Positions 22,542 to 33,228 are shown, counted from the stretch's first letter. The stretch: 64,000 nucleotides of DNA from Ianthella basta (GCA_964019415.1 OZ025883.1:6958756-7022755), one strand, 5' to 3'. Made by a program: numbers and translations. Notes: a model not told the origin generated them from the letters alone.

Positions 22542-23260
22542 GTGAGAGGGAGGTGTGTGTGTGGTGTGCAGTGTGTGTTTATGTATGTGTACATGTTTGT
22601 GTGTGTGAAGGAGTGTGTTTAGGAACACAGTTTGGTGCTCTTGTTCCCATTTCCAGTTTTGTCTGTCACACACACACACACGCACAACATAGCTACACTC
22701 ACATGTAGTGTGCTGGTTGGGAGGGAAAAACTCTTCTTGAAGCTCTAGTGTGCACAGTTGTGATGTGGTTTCAGGGAAAGAGTGGTTTTGGTGTGTATGG
22801 AAGGTGTGTGTGTACACAAGATAGTCTTTTGTGTGTAGTTGACTATAGTCCATTTTTGGGCATTGTCTGTGGTCAGTGCTCACCTCACGACTGGTGAGCA
22901 AGTGCACTGGAGTGTGTGTGACCTTGTCAGCTGAGGCAGTGCTGACCAGCACACAAGGGAATCAGATTACAGGTCACCTTTCATGGGGGAATTCCCTTAC
23001 TATGTGTGGGTGTGTTGTACATTCCAGTCATGAGGTGTGACTGGAAATGAAGTGAGAACTACACTTCACACATTAGCCATGTTTGACTACACTAAACTAC
23101 ATGATGTTGAGCATGTGACAGTCATGTGACCTTACAATGTGATTGCATCACATGACTGTCATGTAACTTTTAATGTGTGTAGACTCACTCCACACAGTGT
23201 GTGTACGCATGTGAGTGTAGAGTTTACCTCATGTCCTGTGTGTGGTGTGGTCTGGTCCAG
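22542..23260. other. Spacer with short palindromes
   Basis: TG-rich sequence without an exon. Around 23115-23170 are the CATGTGAC and GTCACATG palindromes that are tandemly expanded in the next unit (53770-53920). About 22935-22960 is the empty-site counterpart of the MITE insertion at 52846. Confidence 0.5.
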
Positions 23261-23393
23261 TGTCCATGAGGATCTCCAAGAATGACTGAGTGGAGTGGTT
23301 GTGTCAGCTTGGAGTGGAGCTGCTGAAGGAGTCCCCTAGCCCCACCCTGTGTTCCTGTTGGGCTCTTGCTCAAGTGTACAAGTCACTTCCTCA
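23261..23393 (+). pseudogene. MTOR: MTOR exon fragment (FAT start), copy 3
   Basis: A different 5' edge from the first copy (TGGTCCAG then TCCATGAGGATCTCC). It reads RISKND, stop, [18 protein letters not shown]. The Trp-to-stop change is shared with 9585 and 54000. Confidence 0.85.
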
Positions 23394-23479
23394 GTGAGTG
23401 GAGTGTGTGAGTGTGCATGGGTGAGAGTGACTGGTGAGTGCTTGAGTGGGTGAGTGGCCGTACATCCACTCTCATCTCC

Positions 23480-23645
23480 CCTAACTCTTCGTTTCCCCGG
23501 CCTCTGCCACTCCTATGTAGCTACCTCCCCTCCCACTTTATCCCTCCATCCGCCTCCTCTTCTGCCCCTCCCTCTCTGTCCCTACCTCCTCCCCTCCCTA
23601 TCTGCCCCTCCCCACTCTACCCCCTTTGCCCCTCCCTCCAGGGGT
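23480..23645. repeat. Pyrimidine tract upstream of FATC exon
   Basis: CT-only stretches with CCCCTCCC motifs. The next unit holds a much longer version at 54230-55005. Confidence 0.85.
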
Positions 23646-23708
23646 AAAGGTATCAGTTGTTGTCATGGTGACCTATCCTCATCACATGACCTGTTTCCTG
23701 TTCCTCAG

Positions 23709-23814
23709 GTAATGACTTCCCCCATGAGAAGGGCATTGATGTGTGTCGTCAAGTGCAGCTGCTGATTGATCAAGCCACTTCACATGAGAACCTCTGCCAG
23801 TGCTACCTCGGATG
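23709..23814 (+). pseudogene. MTOR: MTOR FATC exon, copy 1
   Basis: Acceptor TTCCTCAG, donor GTGAGT. It reads [19 protein letters not shown] then [15 protein letters not shown] with a split Trp codon. It matches the MTOR FATC tail ([30 protein letters not shown]). The exon is open, but the next good acceptor (25514) would append YSSFLSADV and about 17 more residues instead of CPFW. It lies upstream of the kinase-type fragment at 26444, the reverse of the order in a real TOR gene. It is therefore listed as a pseudogene piece. Confidence 0.9.
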
Positions 23815-23929
23815 GTGAGTGTGTGGTCCCCTTGTGTGTTGATGTGTGTGGGAGGGGGGAGGAGGGAGATGTACACTGAGTGTACAGTGGGTAGCTGGTC
23901 ATTGACTGGTGCCATGTAGTTAGTGTAGT

Positions 23930-25375
23930 GTACGTTACACCTCCCTCCTCCTCTGCCCCTCCCACCTCTCCCCTCTTCCCCTCCCGTCCTTCGCCCTCCC
24001 TACCCCTCCTCACCTCTAACCCCTCCCCCTCTGCCCCTCCCACCCCTCCCCCTCTGTCACGCCAACCCCTCCGCCTCTGCCCCACCTACCCCTCCCCCTC
24101 CCACCTCCCACTCTGCCCCTCCCACCCCTCCCCCTCTGCCCCTCCCACCCCTCCCACCCCTCCGCCTCTGTCCCTCCACCCCTCCCCCTCTGTCCTTCCC
24201 ACTCCTCCCACTCTGCCCCTCCTACCCCTCCCCCTCTGCCCCACCTACCCCTCCCCCTTCCACCCCTCTCCTGCCCCTCCCACCCCTCCCTCTCTGCCCC
24301 TCCCACTCCTCCCTCTTCCCCTCCCACTCCTCTGCCCCTCCCACCGTCTACCTCTGCCCCTCCAACCCCTCCGCCTCTGTCCCTGCCACCCCTCCCCCTC
24401 TGCCCCTCCCACTCCTCCCTCTGCCCCTCCCACCCTCCACCTCTGACCCTCCCACCCCTCCCCCTCTGTCCTTCCCACTCCTCCCACTCTGCCCCTCCTA
24501 CCCCTCCCCCTCTGCCCCTCCCCTCCCACCCCTCTCCCTCTGCCCCTCCCACCCCTCCCTCTGCCCCTCCCACTCCTCTGCTCCTCCCACCGTCTACCTC
24601 TGCCCCTCCCACCTCTCCCCCTCTGTCCCTCTGACCTCTCCACCTCTGCCCCTCCCACCCCTCTCCCTCTGCCCCTCCCACCCCTCCCCCTCTGTCGCTC
24701 CCACCCTTCCCCTCTGCTCCTCCCACCCCTCCCCCTCTGTCGCTCCCACCCCTCTCCTGCCCCTCCCACCCCTCCCTCTCTGCCCCTCCCACTCCTCCCT
24801 CTTCCCCTCCCACCCCTCCCTCTCTGCCCCTCCCACTCCTCCCTCTTCCTCTCCCACTCCTCTGCCCCTCCCACCATCTACCTCTGCCCCTCCCACCTCT
24901 CCCCCTCTGCCCCTCCCACCCCTCCGCCTCTGTCCCTGCCACCCCTCCCCCTCTGTCCTTCCCACCCCTCCCACTCTGCCCCTCCCACCCCTCTGCCCCT
25001 CCCACTCTCCCTCTGCCCCTCCCACCCTCCACCTCTGACCCTCCCACCCCTCCCCCTCTGTCCTTCCCATTCCTCCCACTCTGCCCCTCCTACCCCTCCC
25101 CCTCTGCCCCTCCCCTCCCACCCCTCTCCTTCTGCCCCTCCCACTCCTCCCTCTTCCCCTCCCACTCCTCTGCCCCTCCCACCGTCTACCTCTGCCCCTC
25201 CCACCCCTCCCCTCTGTTGCGCCCACCCCTCCCACTCTGCCACTCTGCCCCTCCAACCCCTCCCCCTCTGCCCCTCCCACCCCTTCCCCTCTGCCCCTCC
25301 CACCCCTTCCCTCTGCCCCTCCCACTCCTCTGTCCCTCCCACCCCTCTCCCTCTGCCCCTCCCTTTCCTTTCTCT
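23930..25375. repeat. Long CCCCTCCC / CTCTG pyrimidine array
   Basis: About 1.4 kb of degenerate 22- to 24-bp units (CCCCTCTGCCCCTCCCACC). It is almost pure pyrimidine on this strand, so triplex (H-DNA), i-motif and, on the other strand, G-quadruplex structures are possible. The Gly/Arg-rich minus-strand open frames are composition artefacts. Confidence 0.93.
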
Positions 25376-25480
25376 GCATGTTAGTGTATGTTACAGTACT
25401 CCTCTTCATGCATGCTGTACAAGTCACTCACTGACTTAGTTGGAGTGAACTAATGCACTCTCTCATCTGTCACCCCTGTG

Positions 25481-25513
<33 letters not shown>

Positions 25514-26443
25514 GGTATTCATCCTTCTTGTCTGCTGACGTGGACATTAACACTAAATACATACTCTATCTAATTATGTATTGTAAATGAGTCATAATTA
25601 ATTTTGGTATTAATTCAAGTGGAGGCTATTCATTAGAACACATGTCAGTGTAGTCTCCTGTTCAAGTGTTGCATGTCCTCAAGTGTGTGTGTAGGTGTGT
25701 GCATGGTGAGCTCCTGTGTGGTCTGTCATGTGACAGGACACTGCTGTAACCACATGCATGGCAAAGACTGGGTAGTGTAAACAGAGGTGGGTGTTGTAAG
25801 GATGTCAGTTATGATAGTGGAGGGAAGTAGAGGGTGGGTCATGTGAACAGGTGCATGGACTCCCAGGGCTCCTTTGGGACTGGTTAGTGCAAACAGACAC
25901 CTCTAATCTCTGTTGTGCTAGCTCTCACATCAAGTCACTCTAGTCAGGAGGTGAATGCACACAGACTCCCCCTCAGGCCACATTTGGAGAGGTCAGTCCA
26001 AGTAATGCAGACACCCCACACTCCCCTAGCTCACACAGCAGACCACTTCACTCTTCTGACCAACTCCCATGCACCCATCACTCAGTCATGGACCAGATAC
26101 ATCACATCCAATGTACCCTTAGACCTGCACTGTTAACACACACAGTCACACATGTACAGTCCACCACTCACCCAATGTGGGCAGGAGTGTGTGCGTCTAC
26201 TTGCACTCACCCTACAAAGTGCACAGTGTCCACTGTGTACGGCATGAGCTGGTGTGGTAGACAGTGAAGGGACAGGTGGACAATGTGTACTTGGATGGAA
26301 CAGCAGTGGAAGAATTGCGTATTATTTACACAATCATGTTTTTTGTTCTGAAAGGAGCTTGAGTTATGAAGATCTCCATCTGACACAAGAGTAGCTATTT
26401 CACCCTACACACCCTCTCCCCATCTTGTCCTGCCCACCCTCAG
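25376..26443. other. Spacer between FATC and kinase fragments
   Basis: Holds a CA run at 25482-25510 and a possible acceptor at 25512-25514. No recognisable domain. Nearly identical to 55830-56904. Confidence 0.5.
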
Positions 26444-26538
26444 ATGTTGGCTGACTAGCTACGACCACTTGTCTCTGCTGCAGAAGGTGGAGGTGTTTGA
26501 GCACACACTGGAGAGCACTCAGGATGAACTCCAGTAGT
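26444..26538 (+). pseudogene. MTOR: MTOR kinase-domain fragment, copy 1
   Basis: After CACCCTCAG it reads CWLTSYDHLSLLQKVEVFEH, TLESTQDELQ, then TAG. It matches the MTOR catalytic-domain segment YDHLTLMQKVEVFEHA..NT.GDDL. The stop falls where LAKLLW would begin, before the DRHPSN/DFG catalytic elements, so no kinase can be made. Confidence 0.88.
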
Positions 26539-26624
26539 TACAACCTGTGACACTGTTGTGTGTACCACCAAAGGACACTGCAGTCACTGCTGTACATGTG
26601 TGTGTGCTGTGTATGCACTCATTA

Positions 26625-26632
26625 TGACGTCA
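26625..26632. promoter_or_regulatory. CRE (TGACGTCA) upstream of gene B
   Basis: A perfect palindromic cAMP-response/ATF element, about 200 bp before the first 5'UTR donor of gene B. It is kept identically upstream of gene C (57087-57094). CREB/ATF sites usually lie near start sites, so transcription probably begins between here and 26832. Confidence 0.65.
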
Positions 26633-26639
26633 TTCGGGC

Positions 26640-26832
26640 GCCTTACCAGATATGGGTATTGTCGAGTCATTTCGTTGCTATGGTAGTCAGTGCTACACGC
26701 CCCAAAATCCAAGACCTTTAGTAGAGTTTGAGTTGTTCAGAGTCAGTGCTAGAAATAGAGTCATAGTTGAGTTTGTTAGAGTCGTTCTCTACCGGCCGGG
26801 CAGCCCTGGGCCTGCCAGGTGGCTTAGTGGAG
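26640..26832 (+). other. Probable first 5'UTR exon of gene B
   Basis: The segment after the CRE ends at donor GTAAGT (26833). It includes an open frame from 26652 that would make an upstream reading frame if transcribed. Sequence is almost identical to 57102-57294. Confidence 0.5.
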
Positions 26833-27019
26833 GTAAGTCCTTTTGCAAGTGGTTTGTGTGGAGTGGCTTGTTTGCTGTTTAGGAAGCGTTCAAGTGTGCA
26901 AATCTAGCTACAGTTCACTAGCTAGCTAATGGCTGTCAAGTAGTTAGCTAAGTCCCGTAATTTCTAGTTGCTTCAACTGCAGCTTATTTAGCTACAAATC
27001 TTTCCCATCTTTCATGCAG

Positions 27020-27662
27020 GTCACTCTCTCCCAACCGCCTTTTAATAGTGCCCGGCCACAGACCACACGGCCCAGTCCCTCTTGTATCAGCTCAGCCAGC
27101 TGATACTTTCCCGTGCACACTCCTCCGACAGAGGAAGCATTGCGTCCCTTCAACACCAGGTTAACAGTTAACAGCAGCCTCGCAACTGACGCCTTCCTGT
27201 ACGCACTCCAGCTACAGAGGAAGCGCTGCGTCTCTTCAGCACTCAGTTAACAGTTAACAGCAGCCTCGCTGGAAATTCACACCGTTCGTTCCACCGTCAT
27301 CAGCAGCGCCGTCCAGCCGAACACTTCAACACTCCTCCCTCCTTAACGCCTCGCCTCCTCCGCGACCAACACACTCAACCCACCCCCCTACGGCTCAGTC
27401 TCTCGCAAGTAGCCCTCCGCACCCGACTGACTCTTCACCGTATTCGCTCCTCCAACACCCCGTCCATTATCACCGTCTGGTTTCCCCCGTTCACCGTCCT
27501 GCTCAACACCTCCGCACGCCTCCCTCCTTACCGCCTCGCCTCCTCCACCAACCACCAACAGCTGCAACTCTCCGCTCCTTCCTCACGCGACGGCCGACAG
27601 TAGCAGCCAACACCCCTGCCCTCCTCCCTCCCTAGCGCCTCAGCCCAACACCTCTCCAACTG
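27020..27662 (+). other. Probable second 5'UTR exon of gene B
   Basis: Acceptor TTCATGCAG, donor GTGAGT at 27663. C-rich, with an internal direct repeat of about 80 bp (GAGGAAGC.TTGCGTC and TTAACAGTTAACAGCAGCC occur twice). Its frames are not conserved as protein between units, so it is treated as untranslated. Confidence 0.5.
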
Positions 27663-28071
27663 GTGAGTGCTCTTATACTGTATTGCAGTAGTGCATCCAA
27701 CACACGTGGTGCTGTAGGTGGGTGAACCTGTGCCCTAGCTGGAGCTTTGAATGGTAGGTAGTGGCCTGCATGTGAAGGGGCTGTAGTCAAGGTGGATCTA
27801 GCAGGGGCTACTCTTGGCCTCAGGTCTCTCCTTCCTTAGCCTATTGGTATAGATGGAGCAAGTTAAGAAGGCTTGTAGCACATGTTGAGTGATTTGGAGT
27901 CATTAGCAGTAAATTGTAGGCAGTTGTAGTAATGAACCATATTGTTTAGTAGTCAGGCATTTTGGGAGGCATTTAGTCTCTCTGTGTGTGAAGTGGTTGA
28001 TCCAACAAGTGGTCCATTGTGTCTTCTGTAGGTCACACCTTCACTTGTACTTGTATTAGAGAAAATTGGAG

Positions 28072-30337
28072 ATGGCTCTTTTGAGTGCTTGTGGAGCGGG
28101 TGACTTGTTCGAAGTGAGGCAGTTAATTAAAGAGGGCTGTGATGTGAACACCAGAGGTGAGTATGGCAGAACACCTTTAATAAAGGCAGCTATTGAGGGT
28201 CACAACCAAGTGGTGGAGGAGCTCATTAGAGGAGGAGCTCGTGTGAATGTAAAGAACAATGCTCAACAAACTGCCCTTGACTATGCCAGCTGGAGTGGTC
28301 ATTGGAGTGTTGTGAAAACACTGTGTGCAGCTGGTGCAGACACCAATGTACAAGGTCTATGGGGAGAGACCCCTTTGATGTGGGCAGCTGTGAGGGGTAG
28401 TGATGAATTAGTGTGTGAACTGATTAGAGCAGGTGCTAGTGTGAATGTTGTCACTAGCAGTGAGTGGTTGGGGGTAGCTCCTGGCTCAACAGCCCTGCAT
28501 GTTGCTGCTGAATACAATCATATTAAATGCGGTGTTCTCCTTGTGGAGGCAGGAGCAGATATGACAGTCAGGAACAAGTACTCCAAATCTCCCCTGGACC
28601 TTGGATCAGGTGACTTCCAACAAACTATTCGACAGGCACAGTCTTTCTCTACCAAACGCATTGTAGCAGTAATTGGCAATGCTGAACACGGCAAGAGTAC
28701 ACTGATAGCAGCTCTGCAAGCCGAGGGCAAAAACATTTTCATGAGGTTTGCCAACTGGTTCACACAAGTGGAGGACATCAGACAACGCACAGCTGGAATT
28801 GAAGCAGTCCAGTTCTACAGTCGTAAGTATGGACATACATTGTTCTACGACTTTGCCGGTCAGGCTGATTACCATGGCCCTCATCAGTCCTTCTTGGAGG
28901 CCATCCTGAGCAAGCCAGGAGTGTCAGTGACCCTGTTACTTCTGGTAAAGGTAACTGATGAGGAAGACACCATCACACAGCAAATAATTTGTTGGCTGCA
29001 ACCTCTAGCTCTTACGTCAACCCCATCCACTCCACAAGTTATCCTTGTTGGCAGTTTTCTTGACCGAGTAAAGTCCAAAGAGGAAGCAGCCGAGAAGCTG
29101 CTACGATGCACTCAGTCAGTGCATGAGTTGCCTTTCAACATCCAGGGTCCCTGTCTCCTGGACTGCCGCAAGCCTGAATCTGAGGGTATCAATCAGATTT
29201 GCACCTTGTTTCAAGAGGCTCAACCTCTCTGGTTGAACTCTGATAGTCTCTCGTACAACCTTCGGTGGGTCCTAGTGCAAGTGCAGAAAGCGTTCTCTGT
29301 TCCGGCCATCACACTCCACACCTTCCAGGCATGGCTATTGGAGAATGCTGAGCTGCTCTCCAGGAACTTACCTCCAGCCGTGGAGGTGTGTCGTGACCTA
29401 ACAGCAGTTGGTCACGCCCTCTTTTTACCCAACAAGCTGGACCCCTCCCAAAGTTGGCTAATCTTGGACCTCCAAGCTGTTCTCCACAACGTGTATGGCA
29501 CCCTGTTTAGTGGGTCCCAGGGCAAGGTCAACCAGTTTGGTCTCCTCCACTGCAGTCAGCTGGCTGAGCTGTTTCCCAAGTTGGATCCAACAATGACCCA
29601 ACAGGTCCTTATCAGCCTCAATTTCTGCATCCAGGTTGATTCAAGGATACTACGAGAAGACCTCGTGAAGCTAACTGCTGGTACTGAAGGTGAGGGATGG
29701 CTGTACTTCCCTGCTCTGGTGTCGGCCCAACCAAGCGATATCTTCCCAAAGGATGCTGACCCACACCACCTCCAGTGGGTGTGCTGGCAACTGAGGACAG
29801 AGGAGAAGCACCTCATCTCAGCACATCTCCTCCAATCCATCATCCTCCGTCTTGCAGCAAATCACGTGTTCACCCACAAGTTATCCAGTGCGAGACAGCG
29901 CTGCTGCAGTGTTTGGATAAACGGCCTTTCCTGGATGTCCATAACTGGTGTGGAGGTAGCGGTCCAGATTAGTGACAGCAGTGTGGTCCAGGTTGTTGGA
30001 CGCAGCAAGGCAGGACCTGATAGACTGAGCCAATACGTGTCAACCATTGTCCGAGATGTCATCAAGACAACTACCCAGCTGTCACCGAAGCTGAAGGCCA
30101 CATCCTACATCGTTCACCCATACACACCCACTATGTGGGAGGATACCAAAGCCCCCCCCCCTGACTCATTGTTTCCTGTTTTGAGCATCATCCGTTGCAT
30201 CAGTGATGGAGGTGATCATGTCCCATCCCTGAAGCAAGTAAGCCGTCTTCCCATGTGTCTCACTGAGTTGTTTGGAGGCTGGTCTCCTTCTCTGTCAGTT
30301 GTTCAAGACATGGAGTATCAGACGGAGCCAGAGAGTG
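28072..30337 (+). CDS. Gene B large exon: ankyrin repeats, Roc, COR
   Basis: A single 2266-nt exon ending at donor GTGAGT (30338), phase 1. Ankyrin signatures such as GRTPLIKAAIEGHNQVVEEL and GETPLMWAAVRGSDELVCEL are clear. Roc follows directly without a leucine-rich repeat block. If the donor were skipped, the frame would end 22 codons later at 30402. The ankyrin part differs from gene C more than the Roc part does. Confidence 0.92.
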
Positions 30338-32103
30338 GTGAGTGTGTGTTTCCTCTCCCTATAGGTATTCAATTTGGCTATTCAGTCACTTCTTGTCTTT
30401 AAGAGTACCCAATATGCTATTGATGTACATGTGATAGCAGGGACCATTTGATGTACATTTGTGTGTACATTATTTCATTGACTACTGTACATATACGTAT
30501 GTCCCCTTTGTGTCCTTGCTCTACCCTACAGGAGCAGCCTCCTCAAGAGATCGGGGACGCAGAATTGTGCTCTGTCAGCCAGTGCACTCTGTGGGTAAGT
30601 CTCTCCATCCTCAGCATGGGTCTCTGAGGGCATTGGGCTACCTCACTGTGAGGGCACTTCATGGGGTGGGAGGGGGTGGGTCAGAAAGACTGTCTCTGTT
30701 CTAGTGTCTGTACGTTGTGTATTGCACTCTATTGTAATTTGCCCATTTATTTCGCATCCAATGTGGTGACCCCTTAGTGCACAGAGGAGGTTTAGTGTGT
30801 GGCTCAGTTGGCCAGTGACATTCAGATTTTGTGCTAATGCTAATTGGGGAATGGGGGATTCCCCCTTCAGCTGCCCTAACATGTTATCAGGTTTGTGTAC
30901 CATGTGTCTTCCCTTTCCATGAAGCTGTACAAGTACTCAATCTCTTTCGGGACCAGTTCATTGAGGAAATGGATGCTAATGCTGTCGTTTGGGAACTTCT
31001 TCACAGAGGCTGTATCAGTGAGGGTGATAAGAACAAGCTGATACAGTTTGATGAACCGAGGCAATGTAACCAGTTCCTGCACTGGACGTTGGTGCAAAAG
31101 TGCACTGAAGAGGCCTTTGAGACCATCTGCGACATCATCACTGCAGTAAAGGGCAACCCGAAGATGAAAGCATTGGGTGAATCCATGAAGAGGAGACTGG
31201 AGACCGGTGGGTATATGTGGGGGGAGGGAGGACTGTGTGTGGGAGTGTTATGTGCAGTGTGCATGGATGTGTGTGTTGAACAATTGTAGCCAATCACTGC
31301 TGTATTCTGCTTTTTTGGTTTGCAGCTCCGCTCTCTTCAGACCTGCCCTCAGTACCGTCATCTTCCTGCTCCCAAATTGGAGCTACCACTGCTGACAAGG
31401 GACCCTCCCCAGAGATGGAGTCACTGCCTACAACACAGCAAGGTATGCTCCATGCAGTGTCACTACACACGAGTGCACCTCACAGTGTACCGAGTGTGGG
31501 AGGTGTGTCAGTGCATGTGTGTGCGGACATGAGCTCTTCATGTTGTAGTGGAACCTGGCTATTCTGGACACCTTTGGGACAGGCCTATGTGTACTGATTA
31601 GAGAGGTGGTGTTGCATTTTGTCTGTGTGTCGCTGAAATGAGGCAGTTGGTAGTGTCCTCATTATACAGGTTCTGAATTCTGGTGTCCTTTATTTTTTAA
31701 GATGTGTATGTGTGAATGTGTACTTGTAGTGGTTAGAACATCACACTAGTGAGTGGTTCCTAACACTTACTCTGGTCCCACCCCCTCCTCAGATGGACAC
31801 ACCCACTTCACTATTGACTCCACCCCCACCTTACAAGCCATCAGGAAGTTGATTGTCCGTGAAGTTGCTGAGCACTGGAGCCTGATAGCCGTCTACCTTG
31901 GTTTTGAATCCTCTGCTATCATGATGACCAAGGCTGACCAAAGTGAGCATGCTTGCACAGCAATGTTTGAGCGATGGTTGTCATGGGAACCAGGGACTGG
32001 GGAGAAGGACAGAACTTGGCAAGCTGTGTTGTCAGCAGTAGAGTACGCTGGACACAAGGCCCTCTCACAGCAACTCAAGACAGAGCTGTTCAGTCTCCAG
32101 TGA
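28072..32103 (+). CDS. Gene B: ankyrin-Roc-COR-CARD-Death protein
   Basis: Five coding exons, 28072-30337, 30532-30594, 30871-31206, 31341-31442 and 31793-32103, join to 3078 nt: 1025 codons plus TGA, with GT-AG junctions all in phase 1. Residues 1-180 are about five ankyrin repeats. About 195-375 is a Roc GTPase with P-loop GNAEHGKST (202-210), G3 DFAGQ (260-264) and a G4-like VGSFLD (326-331). About 400-755 is a COR-like region. A 21-residue linker, a CARD (about 112 residues), a Ser/Thr linker and a C-terminal Death domain follow. The start is the first ATG after the acceptor at 28029-28031. DAPK1 has ankyrin-Roc-COR-Death but also a kinase, and adding a CARD is unusual. Predicted role (inference): a cytosolic GTP-switched sensor/adaptor for death or immune signalling. 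Confidence 0.9.
30871..31206 (+). CDS. Gene B CARD exon
   Basis: 336 nt, phase 1-1, nearly identical to the gene A CARD exon, with a few replacements (CHRGII to LHRGCI, VDGN to VKGN). The donor is GTGGGT. Predicted partner: other CARDs. Confidence 0.75.
31341..31442 (+). CDS. Gene B Ser/Thr linker exon
   Basis: 102 nt, phase 1-1. Reads DLPSVPSSSCSQIGATTADK then GPSPEMESLPTTQQ. An alternative acceptor 15 nt upstream (TTTGCAG at about 31325) keeps the frame and would add five residues. This linker occurs once here and twice in genes A and C. Confidence 0.7.
31793..32103 (+). CDS. Gene B Death-domain exon (last exon)
   Basis: Begins D-GHTHFTIDSTPTLQ after acceptor TCCTCAG. The Death-domain core is EVAEHWSLIAVYLGFE, then CTAMFERWLSWEPGTG and TWQAVLSAVEYAGHKAL. 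TGA at 32101-32103. Confidence 0.8.
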
Positions 32104-33068
32104 ACTTAGACCCCAGCAGTACAGAACTCACAGTACATTGTAACTATACACACACAGTACTAGTATATTGTGTTGGTGTGTTCACTTGTATCTTAATTGT
32201 ATGTTTTGTTAAAAAAATTGTAGCCAACTGTCCTCTATAATGATATTCATGATCGAGCCGACAGGCAAGCTAATATAATTCGTCACGTGCATGCACTAAA
32301 TTCTGAACAGCTGCGAAGTATTCCACGTGCTCGAGGACTGGACCGGAGGAGTTTTGGGATATCGGCTCTGTTTTGCGAACGCTGGATTTCACTCTGCGTC
32401 CCAAAGTATGTTCTGCTCAGGTGAAGACCACATCCCGTGACGGCACATGCGGAGAATTATAAGGAACGAGCTAGCGTTTGGTTCTGCAGAGGTTGTCTTC
32501 CTTCTTCACTGAATCGGCCCCAGTCGTTCACAGTCTTCCCGAACCACTTGACAGACTCTAATGGACGCGCTCTGGAGGGCCTCGAGCGGGCGGGAGAGTG
32601 AGTTGTGGGTGGAATGCACCAGTGTTCTCACCATTTAGGCCAAGGGTCAGCTGCACCCTTTGCTGGTTGTTCTGGCTGAGGTACACCCGTAACTGTAGAC
32701 ACGTGGTAGTCTGGTCCAGGCAACCTGTATGTATATGTGTGTGTGTGTGTCAGTCCTTCAACACTCCTTTCTGTGGTCACCGCACACTGCACCCCCTTAC
32801 TAGGCTGGTGCCCGGCCAGCCCTCCACCCCGCCTTAATTGCTGTCATCACCTGTATTGATTACTGAGTGTGGTGTGTACATTCCAGGGGGTTCCCCTTTT
32901 GCCCAGCCTGCCCCAGTCCTTCCGGTTGTGTTAACCTTATTTATGTCCATTAATATGACATGTGATTGCATGCATGTCTGTTACCAATGTGTACACATCC
33001 CAGTTGGTATGTTAGTAATGTACAGTGTATTGTGTCCTACCACCAGACTCCCCTCACACTGTGTACAG
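32104..33068. other. Intergenic region downstream of gene B
   Basis: No gene supported. 32104-33068 matches 62779-63756 throughout, marking the start of the next repeat unit. Bases 32280 to about 32640 have no counterpart after gene A, where other sequence lies. Confidence 0.5.
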
Positions 33069-33228
33069 ATGAAGGAGACAAGGAAGAGGCTGTACCACAG
33101 TGAGTCAGGTGTGAAGAAGATGGCTGTCGGACATCACCTCAGTGAGAGCTCCTGCACAATTGAGTGAAGCCACAACTTGCTCTCAGGAGAGAGTGTCAAG
33201 AGGCAGGACTTTGTCAAGTTGGATGAAG
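33069..33228 (+). pseudogene. MLF: MLF exon fragment, copy 2
   Basis: 160 nt, same splice edges as 4464-4623. MKETRKRLYHSESGVKKMAV, GHHLSESSCTIE, TGA at 33165-33167, then in-frame SVKRQDFVKLDE. The nonsense codon is at the same place in all three copies. Confidence 0.75.

Noticed and set aside
24016..25427. Gly/Arg/Glu-rich minus-strand open frames up to 343 codons
   Set aside because: Product of an almost pure pyrimidine array; overlapping frames are equally open and low in complexity.
26652..26882. 76-codon open frame identical in both units
   Set aside because: It crosses a strong donor (26833) and lies in the leader. Identity reflects recent duplication, not demonstrated coding; at most an upstream frame.
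28066..28071. Start six bases upstream (TTG) for gene B
   Set aside because: Animal genes start at ATG; the first ATG in the exon is at 28072, and equivalently 58533 in gene C.
30338..30402. Gene B ending at 30402 without splicing
   Set aside because: A strong phase-1 donor at 30338 is kept in gene C (61036), and the spliced product continues in frame through four more exons to a conserved Death-domain end.
31443..31792. A decayed SH3 exon in gene B
   Set aside because: Read in all three frames, no SH3 motif remains between the linker and Death exons; the exon is absent rather than mutated.
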